This document shows, piece by piece, positions 1-8,777 of a DNA stretch of 63,201 bases; positions within the stretch are counted from its first letter, which is position 1, and every line of letters starts with the position of its first letter. This DNA comes from an uncultured Pelagibacteraceae bacterium (GTDB lineage: Bacteria; Pseudomonadota; Alphaproteobacteria; Pelagibacterales; Pelagibacteraceae): assembly GCA_902630065.1 (NCBI GenBank), contig CACOTF010000004.1:1-63201 (forward strand), read 5' to 3'. A model generated the notes under the pieces. The model was not told the origin of the DNA and did not search any database. It saw only the letters and a list, made by a program, of their open reading frames with translations. A program made the position numbers and the translations under genes.

Positions 1-225
1 CTCTATTGCTAAAGCTAAAGAATCTGCAGAAAAATCTGAAATGCCGTGATAAATTTCTGGTGTTTGATAATTGTGTGCAAGAATTACTGCATTCTTCTCT
101 TTCTTTAATTTATTAATCTTATAAATATAAGGCGCATGTGTGGCCCATTCTATCTCAGGAATTTTTTTTGATACTTTTTTATAAATTGAGCTTGTTGCTT
201 TTTTTATTTCACTAGTAAATTCCAT
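1..225 (-). CDS. nadA: Quinolinate synthase NadA, N-terminal part (cut by window start)
   Basis: The reverse complement from the ATG at 225 stays open for 75 codons to the window edge. Residues about 47-56 read [10 protein letters not shown], the conserved segment of quinolinate synthase, in which the His and Tyr line the active site. NadA is a 4Fe-4S enzyme that condenses iminoaspartate with dihydroxyacetone phosphate to make quinolinate for NAD. The cluster cysteines lie beyond the window, so the assignment rests on this motif and the start-proximal sequence. It is transcribed away from the tRNA gene. Confidence 0.85.
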   Translation of the reverse strand, partial: MEFTSEIKKATSSIYKKVSKKIPEIEWATHAPYIYKINKLKKEKNAVILAHNYQTPEIYHGISDFSADSLALAIE

Positions 226-242
226 AAAAAAAACTTATCAAC

Positions 243-271
243 TTGAAATAGAATTGTCATTCATTTAATCT
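243..271 (+). promoter_or_regulatory. Candidate sigma-70 promoter of tRNA-Leu
   Basis: TTGAAA at 243-248 and TAATCT at 266-271 are separated by 17 nt. A start near 278 would give a leader of about 6 nt before the tRNA. The GCCGC just downstream of the -10 is GC-rich, as in the discriminators of many stable-RNA promoters. Called by eye only. Confidence 0.45.
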
Positions 272-283
272 GCCGCATAACAT

Positions 284-369
284 GCGGTCATGCTGAAACT
301 GGTAGACAGGCACGGTTGAGGGCCGTGTGGGCCTAGCCCATGAGAGTTCGAGTCTCTCTGACCGCACCA
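284..369 (+). tRNA. tRNA-Leu, anticodon GAG
   Basis: The acceptor strands GCGGTCA (284-290) and TGACCGC (359-365) pair perfectly, followed by discriminator A366 and an encoded CCA (367-369). The anticodon stem CACGG/CCGTG encloses the loop TTGAGGG, giving anticodon GAG (reads CUC and CUU). A long variable arm precedes the T arm, which carries GTTCGAGTC, as expected of a class II tRNA. It converges on the tmRNA gene, whose 3' end lies only about 17 nt away. Confidence 0.95.
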
Positions 370-386
370 AAAACAAATATTTATTA

Positions 387-630
387 AGGGGCGTTCTGTT
401 GCCAGGTGCCCCGGACCCCGTAACTTAATTAATAAATTAATTAAGCTGCAAGTGCGTAACTTTCGTTAGCATTTATAAATTAGCCCTTCACGGTGGAACA
501 ATACCGAACGAAAGAATAACTTTTAGTCATCCGTCGATCCTAATTCACCCCCATAAGTTGAAAATGGTGGAGGTGGTGGGTACTGCCCCCACGTCCGTAA
601 TGGTTATTACGAAATTCGTTTATCGTCATA
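387..630 (-). ncRNA. ssrA: tmRNA, circularly permuted two-piece form
   Basis: The coding piece starts at 552 with GGGGGTG, then a GATCGACGG segment like the conserved tmRNA 5' end. The acceptor piece lies upstream and ends CACCTCCACCA (575-565). GGGGGTG pairs with CACCTCC as a 7-bp acceptor stem with one G-U. The 12-nt spacer at 553-564 would be removed, as in alphaproteobacterial permuted tmRNA. GTTATT of the coding piece can pair with AATAAC of the acceptor piece to form P2. The tag reads from GCT at 470: ANESYALAA, then TAA at 443-441. A GC-rich pseudoknot-like segment follows down to about 387. Outer ends are approximate. Role: rescue of stalled ribosomes with SmpB. Confidence 0.9.
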
Positions 631-688
631 GTTGGAAAACCAACATTAATAATATAAAACCAAATTCAATAGATTCAATAAATTATTC

Positions 689-1636
689 ATGAAGTTAACT
701 GACGAACAAATAAAAGAAATAAAAGACCAGCAATCTCAGGAAAATTCAACAAAAAGAGTTACTGCCCCAGAACTTGAAAAAATTTTATACGACGCAATTC
801 CAATACTAGACCACGGTTTTATAAGAGTTATTGACTATATGGGTGATGATACATCTGTAGTTCAATCAGCTAGAGTTTCTTATGGAAAAGGCACAAAAAA
901 AGTTTCCACAGATGCTGGTTTAATAAAATATTTGATGAGACATTGGCACAGCACTCCATTTGAAATGTGTGAAATAAAATATCATGTAAAGCTACCAATA
1001 TTTATAGCAAGACAATGGATTAGACATAGAACTGCAAATGTAAATGAATATTCTGCAAGATACTCAATTTTAGATAAAGAATTTTATCTACCAGAGCCGC
1101 AACATCTTGCTGCTCAATCACAGAGTAATAGACAAGGTAGAGGTGATATTTTAGATGGAGAAAAAGCAAAAAAAGTTTTGAATTTATTAAAAGGAGATGC
1201 TGAACAAACTTATAATAATTATGAAACTATGCTTAATGAAAGATATGATGGATCAACTATAGATGAAAATGCTGTAGGTTTAGCAAGAGAGCTCGCTAGA
1301 ATGAATTTAACATTAAATACTTACACTCAATGGTATTGGAAAACAGATTTATTAAATTTGATGAATTTTTTGAGGCTCAGAGCAGATCATCATGCTCAGT
1401 ATGAGATTAGAGCTTATGCAGATGCTATGCTTGATACTGTAAAAAAATGGGTACCAATAACTTATGAGGCTTTTATGGATTATAGGGTTGGTGGAACAGA
1501 AGTTTCTGCAAAGGGAAAAATTATTATTCAAAATCTTATAAAAGGTGAAAATGTTTCTATTGAAGATACAGGTTTATCGAAGAGAGAATGGAACGAACTT
1601 ATGGATGCTTTTGATCTTAAAGATAAATTGATTTAA
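689..1636 (+). CDS. thyX: Flavin-dependent thymidylate synthase ThyX
   Basis: ThyX makes dTMP from dUMP using FAD, methylenetetrahydrofolate and NADPH. The ThyX signature [13 protein letters not shown] begins near residue 112 and matches the family pattern RHR-x7-S that binds FAD and dUMP. The protein is 315 residues, longer than the roughly 220-250 of many ThyX proteins because of an N-terminal extension of about 30 residues and a C-terminal tail, as in some alphaproteobacteria. It is monocistronic on the plus strand. Its last 20 bases overlap the 3' end of the convergent mrp gene, leaving no room for a terminator between them. Confidence 0.95.
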   Translation: MKLTDEQIKEIKDQQSQENSTKRVTAPELEKILYDAIPILDHGFIRVIDYMGDDTSVVQSARVSYGKGTKKVSTDAGLIKYLMRHWHSTPFEMCEIKYHVKLPIFIARQWIRHRTANVNEYSARYSILDKEFYLPEPQHLAAQSQSNRQGRGDILDGEKAKKVLNLLKGDAEQTYNNYETMLNERYDGSTIDENAVGLARELARMNLTLNTYTQWYWKTDLLNLMNFLRLRADHHAQYEIRAYADAMLDTVKKWVPITYEAFMDYRVGGTEVSAKGKIIIQNLIKGENVSIEDTGLSKREWNELMDAFDLKDKLI

Positions 1637-2441
1637 TTTTTTCAGCAAACTTAAAATATATTTTAGATATCTCGTGATCTGGTTTACTTTCTACTATTGG
1701 TGAACCCAAATCTCCTTGCTTTCCAACCTCGGGATCAATTGGTATTTCTCCCATAAAATCTTTTTTAAATTCTTCTGCAGTCTTTTTAACACCACCTTCA
1801 CCGAAAATTGCGTATTTTTTTCCATCATCTCCAATGAAATGACTCATATTATCTATAAGTCCTAAAATCTTTACTTTAAGTTTGTCAAACATTCTAATTC
1901 CACGTTTTACGTCTTGTAACGCTATCTCTTGTGGTGTAGATATAATTATTACTCCATCCATATTTATTTCTTGTGCAAAAGTTAGTTGAGTATCCCCAGT
2001 GCCTGGTGGCATATCAACAATTAAAATATCTAAATTTTCCCATAAAACTTTTTGTGTAAAAGTTTTGATCGCAGATATAACCATAGGACCCCTCCAAATC
2101 ATTGGTGTTTGTTCATCTGTTAAAAATCCTATAGACATACATTGAATTCCATACTTCTTAATTGGCTTTAATTTTTGTCCATCGCTTTCAGGCTTTTCAT
2201 TTATCGAGAATAATTTAGGCAATGATGGTCCATATATATCTGCGTCAAGCAAACCAACATTTAAATCCATTTTTTTTAATGCCAAAGCAAGATTCGAGGC
2301 AAATGTTGACTTTCCAACTCCTCCTTTTGCACTTGAGATTGCAATTGTAAACTTTGTTCCAATAATTGGGTTCCTTCTGAAGGTTTTTGGCTCAGTTTTT
2401 GCCTTTGTTGTGTCACTTAAACCTACTTTTTTATTGTCCAT
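1617..2441 (-). CDS. mrp: Mrp/ApbC-family Fe-S cluster carrier P-loop ATPase
   Basis: The 274-residue protein carries the deviant Walker A motif KGGVGKST near residue 40, the [11 protein letters not shown] switch segment and DMPPGTGD, all diagnostic of Mrp/NBP35 ATPases. These cytosolic dimers bind and transfer 4Fe-4S clusters to apoproteins. It lacks the N-terminal MIP18-like domain (about 90 residues) of longer Mrp proteins. The CxxC motif typical of the C-terminus is not evident in the translated sequence, so its cluster-binding mode is uncertain. It is divergent from hflK across a 54-nt gap that contains a perfect inverted repeat. Confidence 0.88.
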   Translation of the reverse strand: MDNKKVGLSDTTKAKTEPKTFRRNPIIGTKFTIAISSAKGGVGKSTFASNLALALKKMDLNVGLLDADIYGPSLPKLFSINEKPESDGQKLKPIKKYGIQCMSIGFLTDEQTPMIWRGPMVISAIKTFTQKVLWENLDILIVDMPPGTGDTQLTFAQEINMDGVIIISTPQEIALQDVKRGIRMFDKLKVKILGLIDNMSHFIGDDGKKYAIFGEGGVKKTAEEFKKDFMGEIPIDPEVGKQGDLGSPIVESKPDHEISKIYFKFAEKIKSIYL

Positions 2442-2470
2442 AATTTACCATTACCTTGTTTTTACTCATA

Positions 2471-2492
2471 AAGACACTATATAGAGTGTCTT
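2471..2492. promoter_or_regulatory. Perfect inverted repeat between mrp and hflK (possible shared operator)
   Basis: AAGACACT, a 6-nt ATATAG spacer and AGTGTCTT form exact 8-bp arms. The element ends 3 nt before the hflK ATG and lies 30 nt upstream of the mrp ATG on the other strand. Its centre contains TATATAG, which could serve as a -10 in either direction. This suits an operator for a dimeric repressor or a start-occluding hairpin. It has no following T-run, so a terminator is unlikely. Confidence 0.5.
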
Positions 2493-2495
2493 ATT

Positions 2496-3587
2496 ATGAG
2501 TGATTTTAAAAATCAAAGCCCATGGGGAACACCTCCAGGTGGAGGCGGTAGCGGAAATGGTGGATTTAGAAAAGGTCCTACTCCCCCAAATATTGATGAA
2601 GTTATAAGTAAACTACAATCAATTATAAACAGATTTTTAGGTGGCGGCAAAGGCGGCGCCAAACCAATAATAATTGGCTTTATAATTCTTTTAATTGTTT
2701 GGACTTTAAGTGGTCTTTATAGAGTTTTACCTGATGAACAAGGTGTTGTTTTAAGATTTGGAAAATTTGTCAAAACTACACAACCCGGATTAAATTATCA
2801 TCTTCCTTTTCCAATTGAAAATGTATTAACCCCTAAAGTTACAAAAGTTAATAGAATGGATATTGGATTTAGGTCAGAAAGAGATAGTGGATTTTCCTCA
2901 GGCGGTGTTGCAGATGTTCCGGAGGAGAGTTTAATGTTAACAGGTGATGAAAATATAGTTAACATAGATTTTTCAGTGTTTTGGGTAATTAAAGATGCTG
3001 GGAATTTTTTATTTAAAATTCAAGATCCAGAGGGAACAGTTAAAGCGGCTGCAGAAACAGCGATGAGAGAGGTTATTGCACGATCTGATATTCAACCAAT
3101 TCTGACTGAAGGTAGATCTCTTATAGAAGCTGATACTCAAGAAATAATTCAAGAAATTTTAGATGAATACACAAGTGGAATTCAAATTACTCAAGTTCAA
3201 ACTCAAAAAGCCGATCCACCAGATCAAGTTATAGATGCATTCAGAGATGTCCAAGCTGCAAGAGCTGATATGGAAAGATCTAAGAACGAAGCAGAAGCAT
3301 ATGCAAACGATGTAATTCCAAGAGCACGAGGAGAGGCAGCAAAAATTCTCCAAGCAGCAGAAGCTTATAAAAAAGAAGTTGTTGCTAAGGCAGAAGGTGA
3401 AGCTAGTAGATTTTTATCAATTTATAATGAGTATGCAAAAGCCAAAAAAGTAACTCAAGAAAGAATGTATCTTGAAACAATGGAAGAAGTATTAGCTGAT
3501 ATTAATAAAATAATAATCGACAAAAATTCAGGTGAAGGTGTAGTGCCATATCTGCCGTTACAAGAACTAAAGACAGGAACTAATTAA
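2496..3587 (+). CDS. hflK: HflK, SPFH-domain modulator of FtsH
   Basis: This 363-residue protein has the Pro/Gly-rich cytoplasmic N-terminus typical of HflK, one membrane helix around residues 57-76, an SPFH/band 7 domain (RVLPDEQGVVLRFGK) and a long Ala/Glu-rich helix rich in QAARAD and AEAY repeats near 250-300. HflK and HflC form a large periplasm-facing cage around the FtsH protease and tune its degradation of membrane proteins. The gene is followed after 1 nt by hflC, then the DUF2065 gene and degP, an apparent envelope quality-control operon. Confidence 0.95.
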   Translation: MSDFKNQSPWGTPPGGGGSGNGGFRKGPTPPNIDEVISKLQSIINRFLGGGKGGAKPIIIGFIILLIVWTLSGLYRVLPDEQGVVLRFGKFVKTTQPGLNYHLPFPIENVLTPKVTKVNRMDIGFRSERDSGFSSGGVADVPEESLMLTGDENIVNIDFSVFWVIKDAGNFLFKIQDPEGTVKAAAETAMREVIARSDIQPILTEGRSLIEADTQEIIQEILDEYTSGIQITQVQTQKADPPDQVIDAFRDVQAARADMERSKNEAEAYANDVIPRARGEAAKILQAAEAYKKEVVAKAEGEASRFLSIYNEYAKAKKVTQERMYLETMEEVLADINKIIIDKNSGEGVVPYLPLQELKTGTN

Positions 3588-3588
3588 A

Positions 3589-4458
3589 ATGAAAGCTGGA
3601 AAATTTTTATTACCAATAATAATTCTAATTGCTGCAACCATTTACTTTTCAGTTTTTATCGTTAAAGAAGTTAACCAAGCTATAGTCCTTCAATTTGGTG
3701 ATCCTAAAAGAATTATATCTAAACCAGGAATTAACTTTAAAATTCCATTCATACAAAATGTTGTATTCTTAGATAAAAGAATTTTAAATCTTGATACACC
3801 TCCAGAGGAAGTAATTGCATCAGACCAGAAAAGGTTGATAGTTGATGCATTTGCAAGATTTCAAATAATTGATCCTCTTAAATTTTATATTTCTGTTGGA
3901 AATGAAAGAGTTGCAAGATCAAGATTAGCAACAATTATAAATTCAAGAATTAGAAACGTTCTTGGTCAACAAGAACTTCAAACGCTTTTATCAGAAGATA
4001 GAACAAAACAAATGTCTTTAATTCAAGAAGGCGTAAATAATGAAGCAGAAAATTTTGGTATTAGTATTGTTGATGTAAGAATTAAAAGAGCAGACCTTCC
4101 TCAAGCAAACAGTGATGCAATTTTTAGAAGAATGCAAACTGAAAGAGAAAGAGAAGCAAAAGAATTTAGAGCAAAAGGTGCTGAGATGGCTGTAACAATT
4201 ACCTCAACTGCTGATAAAGAAGTGACTGTTATTCTTGCAGATGCACAAAAAAAATCTGAGATTATGAAGGGTGAAGGAGATGGTTTGAAGAACAAGATTT
4301 TTGCTGATGCCTTTGGACAAGATCCAGAATTTTTTGCATTTTACAGAGCTATGCAGGCATATCAAAAAGCTTTAATTGGTGGTGAAACTTCAATGATACT
4401 TTCTCCAGATAGTGAATTTTTTAAATTTTTCGGAAATATTGATCAAAAAGTAGAGTAA
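3589..4458 (+). CDS. hflC: HflC, SPFH-domain partner of HflK
   Basis: The 289-residue protein has an N-terminal signal-anchor helix (residues 5-24), then the SPFH domain with NQAIVLQFGDP, and the conserved HflC segment in which a long helix carries ERERE repeats before the FFAFYRAMQAYQKAL motif near the C-terminus. It forms the alternating HflK-HflC cage around FtsH. It starts 1 nt after the hflK stop, so the two are probably translated together in equal amounts. Confidence 0.95.
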   Translation: MKAGKFLLPIIILIAATIYFSVFIVKEVNQAIVLQFGDPKRIISKPGINFKIPFIQNVVFLDKRILNLDTPPEEVIASDQKRLIVDAFARFQIIDPLKFYISVGNERVARSRLATIINSRIRNVLGQQELQTLLSEDRTKQMSLIQEGVNNEAENFGISIVDVRIKRADLPQANSDAIFRRMQTEREREAKEFRAKGAEMAVTITSTADKEVTVILADAQKKSEIMKGEGDGLKNKIFADAFGQDPEFFAFYRAMQAYQKALIGGETSMILSPDSEFFKFFGNIDQKVE

Positions 4459-4463
4459 GTTTA

Positions 4464-4649
4464 ATGAGAGAATTGATCATTGCATTTGGTCTATTCCTTT
4501 TTATTGAAGGTATTCTTTACGCCATATTTCCATCAAAAATGAAAAATATGATAATGAAATTAAAAGAAGCGACTGATAATCAACTTAGAACTGGTGGATT
4601 ATTATTTGCTATAGTTGGTTTTTTTATTATTTGGTACTTAAAAAGATGA
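4464..4649 (+). CDS. DUF2065 small membrane protein (YjeT-like)
   Basis: The 61-residue protein has two predicted membrane helices (about residues 4-22 and 42-58) joined by a basic loop that includes LRTGGL. This matches the DUF2065/YjeT family, which often lies directly after hflC. Its biochemical role is unknown; the location suggests an accessory of the FtsH-HflKC complex or of the DegP step. The stop overlaps the likely degP ATG as ATGA. Confidence 0.85.
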   Translation: MRELIIAFGLFLFIEGILYAIFPSKMKNMIMKLKEATDNQLRTGGLLFAIVGFFIIWYLKR

Positions 4650-6049
4650 GATTCTTAAAAATATTATTACTAATATTATTTTCAATTAATATTCAAAATA
4701 CTACTAACGCAGCAAGTATGCCTGCATCTTTTGCAGATCTTGCTGAAAAATTAATGCCTTCAGTAGTAAATATCTCGACGACAACAACAGTAACAACAAG
4801 GTCCAATCCATTTCCATTTGAATTTCCCCCAGGATCTCCTTTTGAAGATATGTTTAAAGATTATGGAACTCCTCAAAAGAGACAGACAAGTGCACTTGGA
4901 TCTGGCTTTATAGTAGATGAAAAAGGAATTGTTATTACAAATAATCATGTGATACAGGGTGCGGAAGATGTTTTTGTTAGAGTTAATGGTGAAAAAAATA
5001 TAAAGGCAAAAGTAATTGGAGCTGATCCTGGTATGGATTTGGCAGTTCTTCAAATAGAGTCTGATCAGAAATTTACCCCAGTTAAATTTGGAGACTCTGA
5101 TACGGCAAGAATTGGTGATTGGGTTATTGCAATTGGGAACCCATTTGGCTTAGGCGGAACGGTTACTGCAGGAATAATCTCTGCAAGAAATAGAAGTATA
5201 GGTCTTTCTAGATATGAAGACTATATTCAAACTGATGCATCTATAAACCAAGGTAATTCAGGAGGTCCATTGTTTAACATGGATGGTGATGTAGTTGGAA
5301 TTAATACTGCAATATTAGGTCAATCGGGTTCAATAGGAATTGGTTTTGCAATTCCATCTAACAGTGCACAAAAAGTAATTAATCAATTAATTGAATTTGG
5401 TGAAACTAAAAGAGGATGGCTAGGTGTAAGAATCCAAACGGTAACAAAAGACATAGCAGATGTTGAAAAATTAGACGAACCAAGAGGAGCACTTGTTGCA
5501 AGTGTAGCTGAAAATAGTCCATCAGATAAAGGAGGAATTAAAGCTGGAGATATAATTTTAGAATTTGATGGTAAAAAAATTAATGAAATGAGTGAACTTC
5601 CCAGAATAGTTGCAGAAACTGAAGTTGGAAAAAAAGTAAAATTAAAAGTGTGGAGAAATAAACGTGAAATAACAAAAGACATTATACTTGGTAGACTAGA
5701 AACATCTGAAGACTTTAAATCTCAAGGTTTAGTTACAGAAAAACCCAAAGAAGATGCAATAGATGGTTTGAAAATAAAAGTGAGATTACTAAATAAAGAG
5801 GATATTAAAGAAAGAAATTTACCAAAAAATACTACAGGATTAGTTATCACAGAAATTGATAAAGACAGCCCAGTTAATTATCTTCAAGTAAATAATATTA
5901 TTGTTGAAGCACAAAAGAAAAAGATCAACACCATTGGAGATCTAGATAACATTGTAAAACTAGCCCTAAAAGGTAATGATAAAAGTTTACTTATTGCAAT
6001 TTACAATAACAATAACCAAAGAAGATATATTGGTGTTAAATTAAATTAA
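4646..6049 (+). CDS. degP: DegP/HtrA-family periplasmic serine protease (DegQ-like)
   Basis: The protein degrades or refolds misfolded envelope proteins. The catalytic triad is visible as His101 (NNHVI), Asp131 (GMDLAVL) and Ser205 (GNSGGP), with two PDZ domains behind (about residues 245-340 and 370-460). A Sec signal peptide ending in TNAAS covers the first 26 or so residues. The ATG at 4646 forms an ATGA overlap with the preceding stop and gives 467 residues. An upstream TTG at 4631 would add five residues and is less likely. It sits in the hflK-hflC-DUF2065-degP unit, and miaA follows with a 1-nt overlap. Confidence 0.94.
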   Translation: MRFLKILLLILFSINIQNTTNAASMPASFADLAEKLMPSVVNISTTTTVTTRSNPFPFEFPPGSPFEDMFKDYGTPQKRQTSALGSGFIVDEKGIVITNNHVIQGAEDVFVRVNGEKNIKAKVIGADPGMDLAVLQIESDQKFTPVKFGDSDTARIGDWVIAIGNPFGLGGTVTAGIISARNRSIGLSRYEDYIQTDASINQGNSGGPLFNMDGDVVGINTAILGQSGSIGIGFAIPSNSAQKVINQLIEFGETKRGWLGVRIQTVTKDIADVEKLDEPRGALVASVAENSPSDKGGIKAGDIILEFDGKKINEMSELPRIVAETEVGKKVKLKVWRNKREITKDIILGRLETSEDFKSQGLVTEKPKEDAIDGLKIKVRLLNKEDIKERNLPKNTTGLVITEIDKDSPVNYLQVNNIIVEAQKKKINTIGDLDNIVKLALKGNDKSLLIAIYNNNNQRRYIGVKLN

Positions 6050-6969
6050 TGGACTTAAAGTCCAAAATAATTCTTATTTCAGGACCAACTGCATCAGGTA
6101 AATCAAAATTTGCTATTCAGCTTGCAAAAAAAATCAATGGTGAAGTAATAAATGCAGATAGTATGCAAATATTTAAAGAATTCAAAATTCTTACAGCAAG
6201 ACCACAGCGAAATGATTTAAAAAATATAAAACATCATTTATACGGATTTAAAAGTGTAAAGGATAATTATTCCACAGGAAATTGGCTTAACGATGCCAAG
6301 AAAAAAATTAACAATATTAAGAAAAAGAACAAAATTCCAATCCTTGTTGGTGGCACTGGTTTGTATTTTAAGGCACTTATTGATGGTATAGTTAGAATTC
6401 CTGATATTCCATTTACTTTTCGAAATAGAATAAGAAAAAAACAATCAAAAATAGGACAAACTAAATTTTATTCTGCGCTTATTAAACTAGACCCACTTTG
6501 CAAAAAAAAAATTAACAAAAATGACTCTCAAAGATCAATAAGAGCCTATGAAGTAAAAAAGTTTACAAATAAATCTTTGTTTGATTGGTATGGTGAAACT
6601 TACTCTGATTTTACAAAGGACAGCTTTATAAAGTTACATATTGATTATCCTAGAGATAAGTTAATTGAGAAAATTTCCTTTAGAACAAATGAAATGTTAA
6701 GAGATGGGGCAATAAAAGAGGCCAAGAGGTTTTATAAATTAAGAATAAAGAAAGATTTGTCGTCTAATAAAGTTATTGGTCTAATTGAGATTAAAGATTA
6801 TCTAGAAAAAAGAATAAATATTAATGAACTTAAAGAAAAAATATCAATAAAAACAAGGCAATATGCTAAGAGACAGTCTACATGGGCAAGAGGACAAATG
6901 TCTGATTGGCAAAAAATAAAATTTGATAGAGTTAAATCATTTATAAAAAAATTTCCTAAACCTGCATAG
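6049..6969 (+). CDS. miaA: tRNA dimethylallyltransferase MiaA
   Basis: MiaA adds a dimethylallyl group to N6 of A37 in tRNAs reading UNN codons. The P-loop GPTASGKS lies at residues 11-18, followed by NADSMQIF (substrate-binding Asp), the VGGTGLYFKALIDG segment and the C-terminal KTRQYAKRQSTW motif. These are all family hallmarks, and 306 residues is the normal length. The ATG overlaps the degP stop (TAATG). One oddity is an unusually Lys-rich composition, consistent with the low GC content. Confidence 0.95.
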   Translation: MDLKSKIILISGPTASGKSKFAIQLAKKINGEVINADSMQIFKEFKILTARPQRNDLKNIKHHLYGFKSVKDNYSTGNWLNDAKKKINNIKKKNKIPILVGGTGLYFKALIDGIVRIPDIPFTFRNRIRKKQSKIGQTKFYSALIKLDPLCKKKINKNDSQRSIRAYEVKKFTNKSLFDWYGETYSDFTKDSFIKLHIDYPRDKLIEKISFRTNEMLRDGAIKEAKRFYKLRIKKDLSSNKVIGLIEIKDYLEKRININELKEKISIKTRQYAKRQSTWARGQMSDWQKIKFDRVKSFIKKFPKPA

Positions 6970-6974
6970 ATTGC

Positions 6975-7004
6975 TTGACCTATTAGCACAACTTCAGCTA
7001 GATT
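6975..7004 (+). promoter_or_regulatory. Candidate promoter of ilvB giving a leaderless transcript
   Basis: TTGACC (6975-6980), an 18-nt spacer and TAGATT (6999-7004) resemble a sigma-70 promoter. Six bases separate the -10 from the ilvB ATG at 7011, so transcription would start at or within a base or two of the A of ATG. No Shine-Dalgarno sequence is present before that ATG. Confidence 0.45.
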
Positions 7005-7010
7005 GTCTTA

Positions 7011-8777
7011 ATGTCAAAATTATACTCTGGAGCTGAAATTGTATTTAAGTGTATGGAGGACCAAAATGTTGACCATATTTTTGGTTATCCAGGTGGCGCC
7101 GTGCTTCCAATTTATGACGAATTACAAAATTTTAAATCAATTAAACATGTTTTAGTTAGACATGAACAAGGCGCAGGCCATGCAGCAGAAGGATATGCTA
7201 GGTCATCAGGTAAACCAGGTGTTATTTTAGTAACATCGGGACCAGGAGCAACAAATGTAGTTACAGCTTTGACTGATGCGTATATGGATTCTATTCCACT
7301 AGTTTGTATCTCAGGACAAGTTCCAACTCACTTAATTGGTACAGATGCATTTCAAGAATGTGACACAACTGGAATAACTAGACCTTGCACCAAACATAAT
7401 TGGTTAGTCAAAGATATAAATGATTTAGCTAGCACAATACATAAAGCATTTGAAGTAGCAACTACTGGTAGGCCAGGACCAGTTTTAGTTGATATACCAA
7501 AAGATATTCAGTTTCAAAAAACAAAATATAAAATACCAAAAAAAGAAAAAAAACTTAACGGTAAATCTCACAACCATTTTAATCAAAATAGTATTGATGA
7601 ATTAATCGAATTAATGGCTAAATCTTCAAAACCTATTTTTTATACTGGTGGTGGTGTGATTAATTCTGGACCTAAGGCTAGTGAACTTTTAAGAGAACTT
7701 GTTTATGCAACAGGTTTTCCTATTACATCAACTTTACAAGGATTGGGATCTTTCCCAGGCGATGATAATCAATTTTTGGGAATGTTAGGTATGCATGGAA
7801 CTTATGAAGCAAATAATGCAATGCATGATTGTGATTTGATGATCAACATTGGCGCACGATTCGATGATAGGATAACAGGGAAAATAGATGAATTTTCACC
7901 AAATTCAAAAAAAGTTCACATCGATATTGATCCATCATCTATTAATAAAAATGTTAAAGTTGATTTAGCTATTGTTGGAGATGTGAAAACTGTACTTTCA
8001 TCTACTTTGAAAAGTTTAAAACAAAAAAAATCAAAATTCTTAAAATCAAATAAACAAAAAACTTCTAAATGGTGGGAAAAAATTCAAAAATGGAGATCAG
8101 TTAGATCTTTAGATTATATTGGAAGTGAAGAGACCATAAAACCCCAATATGCAATTGAAAGATTATATGAATTAACTAAAGATAAAGACTCCTATATTAC
8201 AACTGAGGTAGGACAGCATCAGATGTGGGCTGCACAACATTATAAATTTAACAAACCAAATCGTTGGATGACATCTGGTGGCTTAGGTACTATGGGATAT
8301 GGTTTACCAGCAGCAGTAGGTGTACAAGTTGCTCATCCAAAAAAATTAGTTATTGATATTGCGGGAGAGGCTTCAGTATTAATGACAATACAGGAAATGT
8401 CTACTGCCGTGCAATACAATCTTCCAATTAAAATATTTATATTGAATAACCAATACATGGGAATGGTTAGACAATGGCAAGAACTTTTACATGATAAAAA
8501 CTATTCTGAGAGTTATACTGCTGCTCTACCAGATTTTGTTAAATTAGCTGAAGCATATGGCTGCGTTGGTATAAGAGCAAAAACTCCAGAAGAGTTAGAC
8601 GATAAAATTATTGAAATGTTAAACACAGATAGACCTGTAATTTTTGATTGTATGGTTGATAAAGTAGAAAATTGTTTTCCTATGATACCATCAGGAAAGC
8701 CCCATAATCAGATGATTTTAGGGCCTAAAGACCAAGAAAGTAAGAAGATTACTGGCAAAGGTAAATCCTTAGTTTAA
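7011..8777 (+). CDS. ilvB: Acetolactate synthase, large (catalytic) subunit
   Basis: The enzyme condenses two pyruvates, or pyruvate and 2-oxobutyrate, in the first shared step of Val/Leu/Ile synthesis, using ThDP, Mg2+ and FAD. The 588-residue protein contains FGYPGGAVLPIYDEL, RHEQGAGHAAEGYAR with the catalytic Glu, and the C-terminal ThDP domain with LNNQYMGMVRQWQ. In the metal-binding motif the usual GDA/GDG reads GEAS (around 8364-8375), an Asp-to-Glu change at the expected Mg2+ ligand. It is followed by ilvH with a TAATG overlap and has its own candidate promoter. Confidence 0.96.
   Translation: MSKLYSGAEIVFKCMEDQNVDHIFGYPGGAVLPIYDELQNFKSIKHVLVRHEQGAGHAAEGYARSSGKPGVILVTSGPGATNVVTALTDAYMDSIPLVCISGQVPTHLIGTDAFQECDTTGITRPCTKHNWLVKDINDLASTIHKAFEVATTGRPGPVLVDIPKDIQFQKTKYKIPKKEKKLNGKSHNHFNQNSIDELIELMAKSSKPIFYTGGGVINSGPKASELLRELVYATGFPITSTLQGLGSFPGDDNQFLGMLGMHGTYEANNAMHDCDLMINIGARFDDRITGKIDEFSPNSKKVHIDIDPSSINKNVKVDLAIVGDVKTVLSSTLKSLKQKKSKFLKSNKQKTSKWWEKIQKWRSVRSLDYIGSEETIKPQYAIERLYELTKDKDSYITTEVGQHQMWAAQHYKFNKPNRWMTSGGLGTMGYGLPAAVGVQVAHPKKLVIDIAGEASVLMTIQEMSTAVQYNLPIKIFILNNQYMGMVRQWQELLHDKNYSESYTAALPDFVKLAEAYGCVGIRAKTPEELDDKIIEMLNTDRPVIFDCMVDKVENCFPMIPSGKPHNQMILGPKDQESKKITGKGKSLV

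Noticed and set aside
4631..4646. TTG start of degP five codons upstream
   Set aside because: The ATG at 4646 has an ATGA overlap typical of this genome and gives a normal signal peptide.
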